From Gracilaria domingensis (Eukaryota; Rhodophyta; Florideophyceae; Gracilariales; Gracilariaceae): DNA of 64,000 nt. Of the stretch, positions 33,463 through 43,463 are shown in pieces. How positions within the stretch are numbered: position 1 is the first letter of the stretch; every line of letters begins with the position of its first letter. Where the stretch lies: positions 417,496 to 481,495 of the forward strand of contig VCMS01000007.1 of the NCBI GenBank assembly GCA_022539475.1. Direction: 5' to 3'. The notes below the pieces were generated by a model that saw nothing but the letters and a program-made list of their open reading frames with translations, did not search any database and had not been told where the DNA came from. Made by a program: the position numbers and the translations under genes.

Positions 33463-34553
33463 TTAGCGCTTGAGACTTCGATAATAAGCAGCCTTGAACT
33501 GTTCAAGGCATATAAATGTTAGAATAGTATGCGGCCCAAGTCTGAGAAAGTATGGTGTCATTCCTTTCCACAAACTGAAGAATCCCTCTCGCCGCGCCGT
33601 CTTTGTAAGTGCATCCAACATTCCTGTATACTCGGGCACTCCATTGACCACTCTCATATTCTGCACTCTGGTCTTCGCAGAATCAAGTGGAATGGAGACA
33701 ATGGTCGCAAAGAATGCAGAACAAGTACTGGCCATCGCGTGCGCATATATGTTATCGCCCACAACGCCGGTCCTCAAAATGTTTTCCTTTGCCTGATCGT
33801 ACGTGGCTAACTGCGCAATGTTCAAAACCATAGCTCGTCCCACTGTGGGCATAGTGCCTCTCCACAAAGTCAGAAGTCCTTCTTCTTTCGTTACTCTTGA
33901 AAGCGCATTCACCACATTTGTATAACCACGTCGCTCTGCGGCTGGTAGCCGTCCGTCTGCAGTCATTCGAATCAACGCTACCTCAGCCGGGGTACCAACG
34001 ACAGCACCAATACCACCCGCTACCATGCCTGCGAACGCTTTCTTATAGAACGGCAACGGAGATCCGTCAGGGGACATGAAATCCTTCAAGACGCCAAACG
34101 TGCCTAGACGGCCTGTTGTATACGTCATCTGTCTGAATAAAGCGGCAGTCAAGCCTCGATAGAGTCCACCGAAACCTTCGGTCGCCGCAACGGATTGGAA
34201 GGTGTTGACAAAACCGCTGATGGCATGTTCAGGTCAGGGGGCGATTCAATTGTTCTTTGCGCATTGTGCTTGTATGACTTACTGGTTCATCACGCCGGGA
34301 GTTGCAGTGGCCAGCTGCATTCGAGTCTTTATAAGGTCAATGGGCTGTACGACACATGTTGCCGCCATACCTGCAGCAGTCATCGTACAAAATCATTTGA
34401 GGGGTTAGATTCCAAAACGGGCAATGTCTCTCAGACTCGGTACTTGATCGTTTACAACGTTAACTTACCAGCAGAGCCCCCAAAAACGAACTGTAGGTAT
34501 TTGGGTATAGGGGCCCTTGATAGGGGAGATTTGATGGATGGGCGTGATGACAT
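33463..34553 (-). CDS. Mitochondrial carrier, 2-oxoglutarate/malate type (SLC25A11-like)
   Basis: Three exons on the minus strand: 34553-34469, 34370-34283 and 34216-33463 (308 residues). The introns are 98 and 66 nt, both GTAAGT..AG, and the joins restore an uninterrupted carrier sequence. It has three repeats of about 100 residues with the carrier signature Px[DE]xx[KR]: QPIDLIKTRMQ in repeat 1, TPAEVALIRM in repeat 2 and IPLDSAKTRVQ in repeat 3. The segment MTYTTGRLGTFGVLKD matches the oxoglutarate carrier QATYTTTRLG region. It should exchange malate and 2-oxoglutarate or related dicarboxylates across the inner mitochondrial membrane. Substrate specificity among SLC25A10/A11-type carriers is inferred. 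Length is near the 314 residues of the human protein. Confidence 0.92.
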
Positions 34554-35132
34554 TTTGGAGCTTCCAGAGAATACGGTGAATGCTACGCTAACCACGTGCT
34601 TTGTCGCATCGGAGTTTCACTGCCCAAGATTGGTTTCGCCCGCCTTGTGCCAGCTTAGCGGTATGTGGCTAACGTGGACGGTCAGTGTATCGATGAAATA
34701 CGCGTGCAGAGAAGCAGGACGGGAAGCACAGAGGAGAGAGAGGGTGAGGAAGAACAGAGCAGACCAACTATTCCGTTCGATCTTCGACTGTGTGAAGTTG
34801 ATCCTGAACGTTGATCGCGTTGGAAAAAGTTGTGGATTCTGCGGGCGATGCGGAATGGGCGACCTCTCCATACAACCACTGCCACATGGACTGTATTCAT
34901 TGGATGATCCTTTTTGTGCGGTACCCGTAACGAGCGCTGATAGCGAGAGCTGCTGGCCACCGTCAGCTGAACCCACTGCTACGTGTATTGGGCATATTGG
35001 GGCCGTCGAATAGGCTCTCCCGCAATCAAGCGACAATCGCAGAGACTAGAGATTGCCAATCGCTCCTCATCCCTTTCCTCGTCAAGCAATTCCGCACCGT
35101 GTCTTAGATTAATTTGTTGCGTTCGCACATCG
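34554..35132. promoter_or_regulatory. Divergent promoter region of carrier and NDP kinase genes
   Basis: The 580-bp region lies between the start codons of two divergent genes. An open frame overlapping it on the plus strand (34195-35013) is mostly antisense to carrier exons and introns and is not a gene. No defined motif recognised. Confidence 0.45.
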
Positions 35133-35836
35133 ATGAAAGAGATGGCTGAAAAATCCTTTATCATGATTAAGCCTGATGGTGCGTGAGATGCGTCGCTTTT
35201 CTGTCGTGCCATCTGATCTTCAGAGAACTAACTTTTGGTCAATCTTAAAATGTGAAAGGGGTCCAACGTGGTCTGGTCTCTGACATTATCGGTCGTTTCG
35301 AGCGCCGCGGTTACAAGCTGGTTGCTATGAAGTTGGTGAAGCCATCTTTGCAGCTCGCTGAACAACACTACGTGCGTTAGCCCATACTATGTCGTTGAAA
35401 TGGATTAGATCGACATTAACTAACTTATGAGCGTCTGTGTTTGGAATCTTAGGCCGATTTAAGTGAACGACCGTTTTTCCCCGACTTGACTGCGTTTCTA
35501 TCAAGCTCCCCCGTCGTGGCCATGGTATGGAGTGGTGAGGACATCGTCATTCAAGGGTGAGTTGAGTCTTTAAGTTTCGAAACGAACTGCGGTTGTACAA
35601 TGCTTGCGATTCTGACCTTTACAATTGTTTGGCAAAGACGTGCGATGATTGGTGCCACGAACCCCCTCAAATCGGCTCCGGGTACGATCCGTGGCGACCT
35701 TGCTATTGTTACAGGAAAGAATATTATCCACGGGTCTGACTCCGTTGAAAGTGCTCAGAAGGAAATCGCTCTATGGTTCAACGAAGACGAGCTGTGCGAC
35801 TATGAAAAGTGCACCGAGACCTGGATCTACGAGTAA
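35133..35836 (+). CDS. NDK: Nucleoside diphosphate kinase
   Basis: Four exons: 35133-35178, 35259-35371, 35453-35556 and 35638-35836 (153 residues; a second in-frame ATG at 35142 would give 150). The three introns are 80-81 nt; two start GTGCGT and one GTGAGT. The joined protein is a standard [17 protein letters not shown] at the start, ERPFFPDL, then [20 protein letters not shown] and [12 protein letters not shown], with the phospho-acceptor His at 119, and the C-terminal WIYE. It transfers the gamma phosphate from ATP to other NDPs, normally as a hexamer. No targeting peptide is visible, so it is probably cytosolic. The lengths and the C-terminal extension match group I enzymes. Confidence 0.96.
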
Positions 35837-37441
35837 ACGTTCCACCATCGTGGTGGACCCGTCATGATGGGCTCCCGGCAATCCATCTCGAAGGCAGCAA
35901 CGATGTAGAGGAATGGGCCACAATTTTCAGTGACATGCTGTCATGGTAAAAGAAACATACTTAGTAGAAAACTTAGCATCCTGCCCAGTATTGCCATTTT
36001 GTGGGGCAGGTGATGCTTTATATATCAAGTTACAAGGATGCCCTCACATTCTGAACTGACGGCTCTTCTGGTTCTTTAAGAGCACTTGGCACTAGTGACA
36101 CGATGGTCAATATCCCGCAACCTTACGAGATTCGTCAAACACTGCTTTCTGCCTCCCGTGCACATTGCAAACGTGCACAACTGCGATTTGAACGACCGGG
36201 CCGTTTCACTTCGTCAAAGGCAGATCACAGCGTTCTTCGTTGCTGTCGTAAGAGGCTGGTGAGTGCTCATGTCCTCGTACGCTTTCTAGCGTCGTCTGCG
36301 ACAGAGGTACGTGTTTCGGACTAATGCTTCGGAAAAGGTGGGATGTCGCAGAAGTTCAATTCTCATTGGTCTGCGTGAAACGAGAATAACGAAGGCAAAG
36401 CACCATTCATATGGCGACATTCTTGTGCAACTCTGCCCATCAATTAGTACTGGAAGCAGAAAACCCACCTTGTAATCTCGAGCTTGTAGAGTCCCAACAT
36501 GTTTACGACCAGCGGTTTGCTCCTTTCTAGACCAGGGACCTTTGAAGGGAACCAAGTCATCTTGAGGTCGGTTTTGCAGGGTGGGGAAGCAACGACAATG
36601 GGCTTTGGGGAAACTTGAGATAGTCACAAGAATGAAGGAGTCCGTGGATAACCATGTCAGTGATGATTTTGCTACCTAAACGAGCGTGGTGTTCGCGATG
36701 TTCTTCGTGTAGTGCACTCCTTGTGTTATAATTTCTTATCGCAAATGCACATCTCTGTGGTAGGACCTCGCGAGTCTTTGAACGGAGTCGTATCAAACAG
36801 TTCAAAAAAGTATCTCGAAACAGCAACAGTCCTACGTGGAGCAGCAAGGAATTCCATCATGTGCCAAGCCAAGGATTCAATGTACCTGACATGGGCTTGA
36901 CTTGTGTTTTCATACCATGAGACTCACCATCCGATGGCTCATGCTTTCTCATCTCTCTATTTAACGCCAAGAATAGCGTCTGTTAGCAGGATTTGACTTA
37001 CTCGCGCTGGTTCTATCGACATTTAGGTTGCCGTAGCTCCAAGAATCGGCCCTCAACTTTTTCGAAGTGTTCAATCACTGCTGGTACAAAGATACGCAGG
37101 TGCAGTTTCAGTTCGGAAAGTTTCCTGCGAGAGAAGTATATATTCCCAATAGAACAAGACAACTCGCTGGACATCACTGCGAAACCACAAGGGCGAATCT
37201 GGGTTCTACATTATTCACAGCAGAGCGTTCTGCTTGCTCTACGTGCAGTGTTCAAACTCGTTACCGGTGGCCCGTCATCGGTGTCAATCCCCGTTTCGAG
37301 GACGTGCAGTTTTTGCAGCCGTTGAGAACTAAATTTTGAAGAATCCATTTTGCTTTCAAGGCGAAGTCCTCCGTTACTTGTGCTCAGTCGAGTTGCAGGC
37401 TTCGCTGACATATCTCCGTTTTCCGCAGGTCTTCCTTCCTT
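35837..37441. other. Intergenic region, 1.6 kb
   Basis: Short frames only (for example 36103-36324, +), none with family resemblance. No repeats of note. Confidence 0.5.
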
Positions 37442-39425
37442 ATGTTTTCTTTGCACTACTTGCTGCGCGTTGCGAGCGATGGAGGCGCAAATATTCACAG
37501 CGGCGAAGAAGTTTCGCCACTACATGGTCTGCCAGCTCCGTTTCTTGTTGTGCTTGCTTTTGCATGCCTATTTCTTGCCGCGTGTGTGGCTGGTCTAACT
37601 CTTGGTTTAATGAGCTTGGATACAACCGGACTTGATATCGTTATGCAAAGCAACAATGCAAAGCAAGCAGCAGCTGCGCGTGCCATAAAGCCAATTCGAG
37701 AACAAGGCAATCTTCTTCTTGTTACTCTGTTGTTTGCAAATACCATTGCTACAGAGCTACTTCCACTCGTTTTGGAGGCTCTTGTTCCCGGTGGTGTCTT
37801 TTCACTGGTCGTGTCAGTAGTATCGATTATGCTTTTCGGAGAGATTATCCCTCAGGCTATTTGTTCACGCCACCCTTTGATTATCGGTTCGTACATGATT
37901 GGGTTCGTTAAGTTTCTGCGTACACTGTTGTATCCCGTTTCTTTTCCAATTGCTTGGGTATTGGACGCATTTTTGGGTGAGGAATTAGGAACCATATACA
38001 ATCGAGAAGAGCTAAAGGGTCTAATCGATGTGCATGCTAGCAACGCTGTCCTGACTCAGGATGAAACCACAATTTTGAAGGGAGCCCTTGAGTTTTCTGT
38101 CAAGAATGTTTCCCAAATTTTAACTCCAGCCAAGAATGTGTTCATGCTAGACATAGACTCACGACTCGACCGCGAAACAATGTTGCGAATTCTTAGGAGT
38201 GGACATTCTCGTGTGCCGCTTTATGAACATACCAAACACAATATTGTATGTTTGCTGCTCGTGAAACAGATCATTCTCGTGAATCCAGATGACAATCTTC
38301 CAATTCGCTCTTTAATATCAACGAAACAGAGAAATCACAAAGTTCGCGTTGCCCCAGCCCTTGAGTGCTCTGCAGATGTGCTTATCGCAGATCTTTTGAA
38401 TGAATTCCAGAAGGGAAGAAGTCATATGGCCATCGTGTACAATGATATTCATGGAGAACACGATGAACGGGAGTTTGCGGGGATTGTTTCAATTGAGGAT
38501 ATTATAGAAGAGATTCTACAAGTATGTTTGCTATCAGGCCTGAAGTTTCCATTGAAAGCCTTTCACTGCGAGTTAAGAGGGACTGGAGCTCCTCGAATTG
38601 CCGGGAGCCAAGTTACTTGATGCGGTGAATCGATAACTGAACTAACCACAACGAATGACTCTTTTTTAATAACTACAGGAGGAAATCATTGACGAAACTG
38701 ATACATACATTGACAACACTAACAGAGCAAAAGTGTTGGTCCGGGACGCCAAGGGTAAACTCGTTCGCACGACGACAATCAGTGCTCATACAATGGTGCT
38801 GCCCCGAAATCCAGGCCTTGGCGTGAAGTTCAAGGAAGTTGATGTCAAGGCTTTGCGACAACCGCTAAAGGACGCAGGTGAAAAATATTCGCGGGACTGG
38901 AAGAAGCCAAAGCCCAAGCACGCGGGCTCCTCAGTGTCACAACCCTTGCTTATGGAAGATGGTACTGATCTCGAAAAGGGTCTCACCTCTCCCCAGCTTG
39001 CATCATCGAGTCGTCCCGCACCTTCAGAAGTGACCCCTCTTGTTGTTGGCGATGTTATGGAGGAAATCGGATGTAGTCCACATATTCAGTATGCGATTTT
39101 GCCCAATGAATCATCGCTTTCAATTCTTGGCGAAGACGATAATGTCGTACCCGAAGACATTGTGCGTAGAACCACTTCCCTCCCTGTTGGTTCCGTTGCT
39201 CCCGATTCTTCGGTGCTGCCCGTGAAGCTCGTAAGAGATAGAGACGAAAAGAAGCCTATGCAAGTTCGCCCGCTGCCGAAAGACGCTTCAGACGCCCGCA
39301 CGCTTCGAATCCCACCTCGTGGGCGCCCCAGTACAAGCGCAGCTGGTGCATCACCCAGTTCATCTGAACGTTCTTATGGATCAATACGTCCCGGTGAAGA
39401 AAAGGAGGATCATTCCACGGATTAG
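37442..39425 (+). CDS. CNNM/Mam3/CorC-type membrane protein (DUF21 plus CBS pair)
   Basis: Two exons: 37442-38521 and 38679-39425 (608 residues), with a 157-nt intron (GTATGT..ACAG) in phase 0 exactly after IEDIIEEILQ. Exon 2 continues EEIIDETDTYIDNTNRA, as in relatives. The DUF21/CNNM transmembrane domain covers about residues 30-200, with LTLGLMSLD and FGEIIPQAICSRH, the family signatures. A Bateman module of two CBS motifs spans about 215-360 (ILRSGHSRVPLYE and FAGIVSIEDIIEEI). The remaining 240 residues are Ser/Pro/charged and probably cytosolic and disordered. The family mediates Mg2+ (and possibly Zn2+/Co2+) transport or homeostasis in plasma or vacuolar membranes. The N-terminus is short and could act as a signal anchor. 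Confidence 0.92.
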
Positions 39426-40016
39426 GATGTCGCTGGTAGAATCCTCATCAAGGGAAGGGCTGGGTTCAACCATTCCGAACAATTTGTCTTCTCTCTGTAC
39501 TTCGGCTAGTTTATGTTTTAGAGAACTGGGTGACATGACGCTGATTAGTTCGATTTTGTACAAAACTCACAACTTTGCATTCATCAGAAGTCGTGGAACT
39601 CCCAGCTATAGTATGCATAAACATCATAAACGACTTGTTGACTTCTGCTGGATTTCGCAATCTATTCCAATTTCGTTTGTCATTGCAAAGCCCTCTAGAT
39701 TGCAAGGGATTTTACGAATATGTCACAGTTGACGATTGAGCTCCTTCATCGACAAAGTAACAGGGATGGAGTTTTCCCTCGCTGAAACCATCGAAGGCTC
39801 GCTGATGAAAGTCTGTCTCTTTTAGTCATATGACATAGCGCTAGCGGTGTCTTTCCTGACCACAAGATTCCGATCAGATTATGCCGGAAATTCTGTATCT
39901 CATGGGATCGGCTCTTATTGATGTCATCGGCTCAGCGTAAACAGTACCATTCGCACTTCACTTTGGACGGAAAGAGGTGCATTTTGTAAGCAGTCGTTAC
40001 CGCCAAGTTCAACTTG
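39426..40016. other. Intergenic region between CNNM-like and SANT-like genes
   Basis: About 590 bp between convergent genes; nothing recognised. Confidence 0.55.
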
Positions 40017-40730
40017 TCATTGTATCTGAGCTAATTCCGCCTTATGTTCTTCCTCGAATTGGATCAACCGTTTCTTCCAAATGCTTATTTCGTTTCTATA
40101 CTTCTCTAGACGGGCTTGGTGCTCTGCTTCCGAGGCCTGGAGCTCAGTTTCCTGTTGGGCACAGATATCTGACAGCATATCAGAATAGTCCGATATAAAT
40201 TCCCGATGTTCTCTTTCATTTGAAGCAACAAACTCTAAAAATACCCTTCTTTGTCGCTCAGACTGAACATGTATTTTGTCTATGTTTGTCATCTGTGGTG
40301 ATGACTGAAAAAGGTCGTCAGGATCCTTATCTTCGGCAGAGAAAGTCTCGTCCGGGGGGGGAGAATCTTCGTGGTCTTCATTGGCGTACATGGCAGCACG
40401 TTCCTGAATTATTAACTTCAATAAGTTCTCCCTCTCTCGGCTATGCTTCTCATTGTTATCTTGAGGTAACGTATCAGATGCGTAGTGTTCCAAAAGTCGG
40501 ACATAGCGGCCGCGTAGAGATATGGAAGTGCGCTTGTGTTTTGGCGATATTTTGGTTCGAACTTCATTTTGGAACGCTTTCGATATGATTTCCGTAACAT
40601 CTTGTGGTAAGGCAATCGGCCGGGTCTGCGAGGAAATCTCATCAGCTCCAATGAGATGAGCCCGCATGCTCAAGATGATGCGAAGAAGTATCACATCTTC
40701 GGCAGCGGAGTAGAAAAATGGTTTTGTCAT
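40017..40730 (-). CDS. Uncharacterised protein with Myb/SANT-like N-terminus and coiled-coil C-terminus
   Basis: Single-exon frame of 237 residues. Residues 8-90 contain SAAEDVILLRIILSMRAHLI and a later ISLRGRYVRLLEHY. These recall helices 1 and 3 of a SANT/Myb-like DNA-binding unit, but the usual Trp residues are absent, so this is weak. The last 75 residues are a strong coiled coil (heptads through EHREFISDYSDMLSDICAQQ to EEEHKAELAQIQ). The middle is acidic and Pro-rich. It is the nearest host gene to the left end of the Harbinger-type transposon. It could be a nuclear protein; no function is assigned. Confidence 0.5.
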   Translation of the reverse strand: MTKPFFYSAAEDVILLRIILSMRAHLIGADEISSQTRPIALPQDVTEIISKAFQNEVRTKISPKHKRTSISLRGRYVRLLEHYASDTLPQDNNEKHSRERENLLKLIIQERAAMYANEDHEDSPPPDETFSAEDKDPDDLFQSSPQMTNIDKIHVQSERQRRVFLEFVASNEREHREFISDYSDMLSDICAQQETELQASEAEHQARLEKYRNEISIWKKRLIQFEEEHKAELAQIQ

Positions 40731-41002
40731 ACTCGTAAAAGATAGATATCAGGCTCGTCCAGTATCCTTCGTAGCTTGGGCTCTAGTCCTTGGTCAAGTG
40801 CTTATGCTCCGCTCCGCTTTCTACCTTTGCAGAAGAGAATTCCGATGTTCCTCTCAGATGAATAGGAAATGTTATCCCCAAATAAAAGGAGTTTTAGGTA
40901 TCTCTAGGAGATGTGTCCCCTGCGCTTCTCCGAATTTCTCTTGTCAAATGCGAAGGACAGCTTGGAAGAGAACTTGCTCCGCTAGCAGTTGTTACGTCGA
41001 TC

Positions 41003-41022
41003 AAAGAGAGAGAGAGAGAGGG
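41003..41022. repeat. AG microsatellite
   Basis: Short GA/AG run between the SANT-like gene and the Harbinger-type element. Confidence 0.8.
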
Positions 41023-41282
41023 AGAAAACGACAAGCGATTCTTCCTCGCGCCACCATCCCGAGACAAGTTCTGATTTGACAATGCCAGATCTCCAGCATG
41101 GGCGTGGCTGTTAATCTTTTTTTGTTGATACTCGTCTATAAATTAAGCCCAAAACTAAATACAGAGTCTGTATCATTCCTCACAGTTTTTATTTTTTGAG
41201 TATTTCCCGGCAGCAATGTTGTTGCATGAATTATTTACAAGAGCAATTTTCGCACGTGATTACACGGTACGACGGTACAGTA

Positions 41283-41308
41283 CACCCAGTGACTGCAATT
41301 AATGTGGG
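41283..41308 (+). repeat. Left terminal inverted repeat of the Harbinger-type element
   Basis: 26 bases, exact reverse complement of 47642-47667. TA directly precedes it. Confidence 0.95.
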
Positions 41309-41460
41309 CTACATTATTTTCGCACACTATTTTCAGGAGCAGGAAACTGGTATTAATGTGGCCCACAAAAAATTGGGTACCACATTATTTAAGGTTCAAA
41401 CTTAAATAATGTGGACCACACTAATTAAAACCGGCAAAAATAATGTGGGCTTCTGGCTGC
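41300..41460. repeat. Left subterminal motif array
   Basis: Five or more occurrences of AATGTGG or its complement, paired head-to-head as GTGGGCTACATTATT, ATTAATGTGGCCCACA, ACCACATTATT and AATAATGTGGACCACAC. A matching shorter array lies at the right end (47600-47660). Confidence 0.8.
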
Positions 41461-41715
41461 TTAAATTTAATTAAAAAAATACATAGGGAGAAAGTAAGCT
41501 TGAAGACAAACATAGTTTTTACTCATATGGCACAAAACTTCTACAGAAAAAGTTGCGTTAAGGGCTGTCTCCGACTCTTGCCTGTGCTGTTTGCACGATG
41601 CAAAAGGGGGTTCATGTATTTGAACTTTTTGCTCGTTATCACGAGAATAGAGACATATTTCGCAAAACTTAAAAGCTATGTGACTTTTCCTTTGATTCAA
41701 TCCTAGGGGATCGCA

Positions 41716-43374
41716 GTGACAAAGAACCGCCTGTCACGGCATTCAGACTCCATGCGTACGTGGCATAGGAGTCAGAATGCAGTTTTTTTGCAGCTGCTTC
41801 GCTTGCTTTTGGAGCGCACCGCCACGACTCTCCACGGACTCTCCAGCACACTCACTTGGGACGGCTCGTTCTCGTATACTTGGACGGCTCGTTCTCGCAT
41901 ACTCTTTTTCGTTGCCATCCGAATCTTGTTGCAATCTATCGGCCTACATGCAAGTATGGGTTCCCCACAACCTACGCCGACGGTCTTTGCCGCAGTATGC
42001 AAAGACAGTGAGATGCACAAGGCGTATGTTTTCCTCTGCAGTCTGTCAGTAGAAAACTTAAGAGAAATCTACAAGTTCTGGGAAGTCGGCAAACACTTCA
42101 AACAAACCCCAAGTGGTAAGCCAATACTTATAGCTCACCTGACCGTTTTTATTTACGATAACTGCGTCGAAAAAGGTCTTTCAACCATACGTGCCGTTCT
42201 CGAAGGACAAGACTGGAATTATCCCACATTTGAGAAGAAATGGGCATTGGTCTACCGAGATCCACCGCTTCCCATTATACCCGCCTTGCGCGAAATCTCT
42301 TCGTGCGAACCGTCTGGAGTAGTAGAGAAAGTGAAAAGATTTCCCGAGCTTGTAATGCGTAGCAGCTCGAAGCGCAAAGCGGAGAATCCAGCGAGAAGTA
42401 GGAGTACTCCAGTGAAGAAAAGTCGAATTTCAAAATCGACTGCAGTCGACTTGACCGTAGAAGAAGACGCAAAACCGAAAGCAAAATCAGTTAAGCAGAA
42501 GCCGTTTACTTTGTCGGAATTTACGCGTTTGCTGTTGTTAATCCGCGATGATCCGGAGTGTCGTCCGGCCTATATCAGAGCATCACAAACTATAACGAAG
42601 AGATCGGATCTGGATAGAAAGAAGAAACCTGTCGATGAATGGGTGAACGTTATCGAAAAGAGATATAATGATCCTTCTCTCCGTCCACGTCAATCTCTGG
42701 AATACCTTTTTGACGAACCGAACACTCCAGAGCAACCACCAATATGTTTTCGACCCGGTGCCTATCTACGCTCAGTGAGTAACGGGTTTCGGACTTTATC
42801 TTCACTCCCCTTTGCTAATTACAGGCGAAGTGGCCAAAACAACCCAAACTTTAGGGAATTTATGGAGACGGACAAAAGCAAGAAGTGTTACAAGTTAAGT
42901 GAGCGCGACAAGAAAAGAGTTATTGTGGGTGCTGTTGTTTTTGGTCTTGGGACAGATAACGAGGACTTGGAGATCTTGAATGCTGCAGCAAGAACAATTG
43001 ACTACGCTGGAAGCTACGGACACGAAGGTGGTGCGGGGAAGTTTGACTTGGAGTCGCAAGGGGGAGCATCAGGCGCAAGGTCTACGTCGAGAAAGAGATC
43101 ATCGGGGGAATTTCAGGAGGCGGGAATGAAGTTCTTTGAGTCCGCAAGTAGTTACTTCAAAGTCGGGGGAAATGAGAGGGAGAGGGACGAAGAGGTTGAG
43201 GAACAGAACGCTAGAAATGCGAGAGCCTCTTTAGAGCTGACCCGCATCGGGAACAGGAGGAAGCTTCTTGATGAGCTCGCAGTAGCGAAGGCAAAAGTTG
43301 AGGAAGGCGTCGAGAAGGCGGAGTGGGAGCAACAGGTGGTGCTTATCAAGCAGGCTCTGAAGGATTGTGCCTGA
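41716..43374 (+). CDS. Harbinger-associated ORF, putative Myb/SANT-like DNA-binding partner
   Basis: Frame of 552 residues inside the transposon; the true start may be MGSPQPTPTVFAAVCKD, about 80 residues in. It has an N-terminal globular segment, a basic Ser/Lys linker, then PFTLSEFTRLLLLIRDDPEC and RSDLDRKKKPVDEWVNVIEK, where the W..I..(R/F)YNDP pattern resembles the trihelix/SANT-like domains of transposon partner proteins. The C-terminal 70 residues are a charged coiled coil. PIF/Harbinger elements typically encode a Myb-like protein that brings the nuclease to the nucleus and the ends; that role is inferred here. A potential 50-nt intron (42775-42824) would break the frame, so the unspliced reading is preferred. 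Confidence 0.6.
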   Translation: MTKNRLSRHSDSMRTWHRSQNAVFLQLLRLLLERTATTLHGLSSTLTWDGSFSYTWTARSRILFFVAIRILLQSIGLHASMGSPQPTPTVFAAVCKDSEMHKAYVFLCSLSVENLREIYKFWEVGKHFKQTPSGKPILIAHLTVFIYDNCVEKGLSTIRAVLEGQDWNYPTFEKKWALVYRDPPLPIIPALREISSCEPSGVVEKVKRFPELVMRSSSKRKAENPARSRSTPVKKSRISKSTAVDLTVEEDAKPKAKSVKQKPFTLSEFTRLLLLIRDDPECRPAYIRASQTITKRSDLDRKKKPVDEWVNVIEKRYNDPSLRPRQSLEYLFDEPNTPEQPPICFRPGAYLRSVSNGFRTLSSLPFANYRRSGQNNPNFREFMETDKSKKCYKLSERDKKRVIVGAVVFGLGTDNEDLEILNAAARTIDYAGSYGHEGGAGKFDLESQGGASGARSTSRKRSSGEFQEAGMKFFESASSYFKVGGNERERDEEVEEQNARNARASLELTRIGNRRKLLDELAVAKAKVEEGVEKAEWEQQVVLIKQALKDCA

Positions 43375-43463
43375 TGGTGCACTCAGTTTTATTGTATCTA
43401 TACGCTGAGAAGCTTGCGACATACCGTCCGTGACGTAGCTCTGCCCTTCTCAATTGGGAGGCC

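Noticed and set aside
34195-35013. 272-residue open frame on the plus strand
   Set aside because: It is antisense to carrier exons and introns and has no domain. The minus-strand three-exon carrier model explains the region.
42775-42824. Possible 50-nt intron (GTGAGT..TTACAG) in the transposon's 552-residue ORF
   Set aside because: Removing it shifts the frame and leads to a stop within about ten codons, while the unspliced frame continues with coding-like sequence for 180 residues. It might still act as an alternative splice, but nothing shows this.
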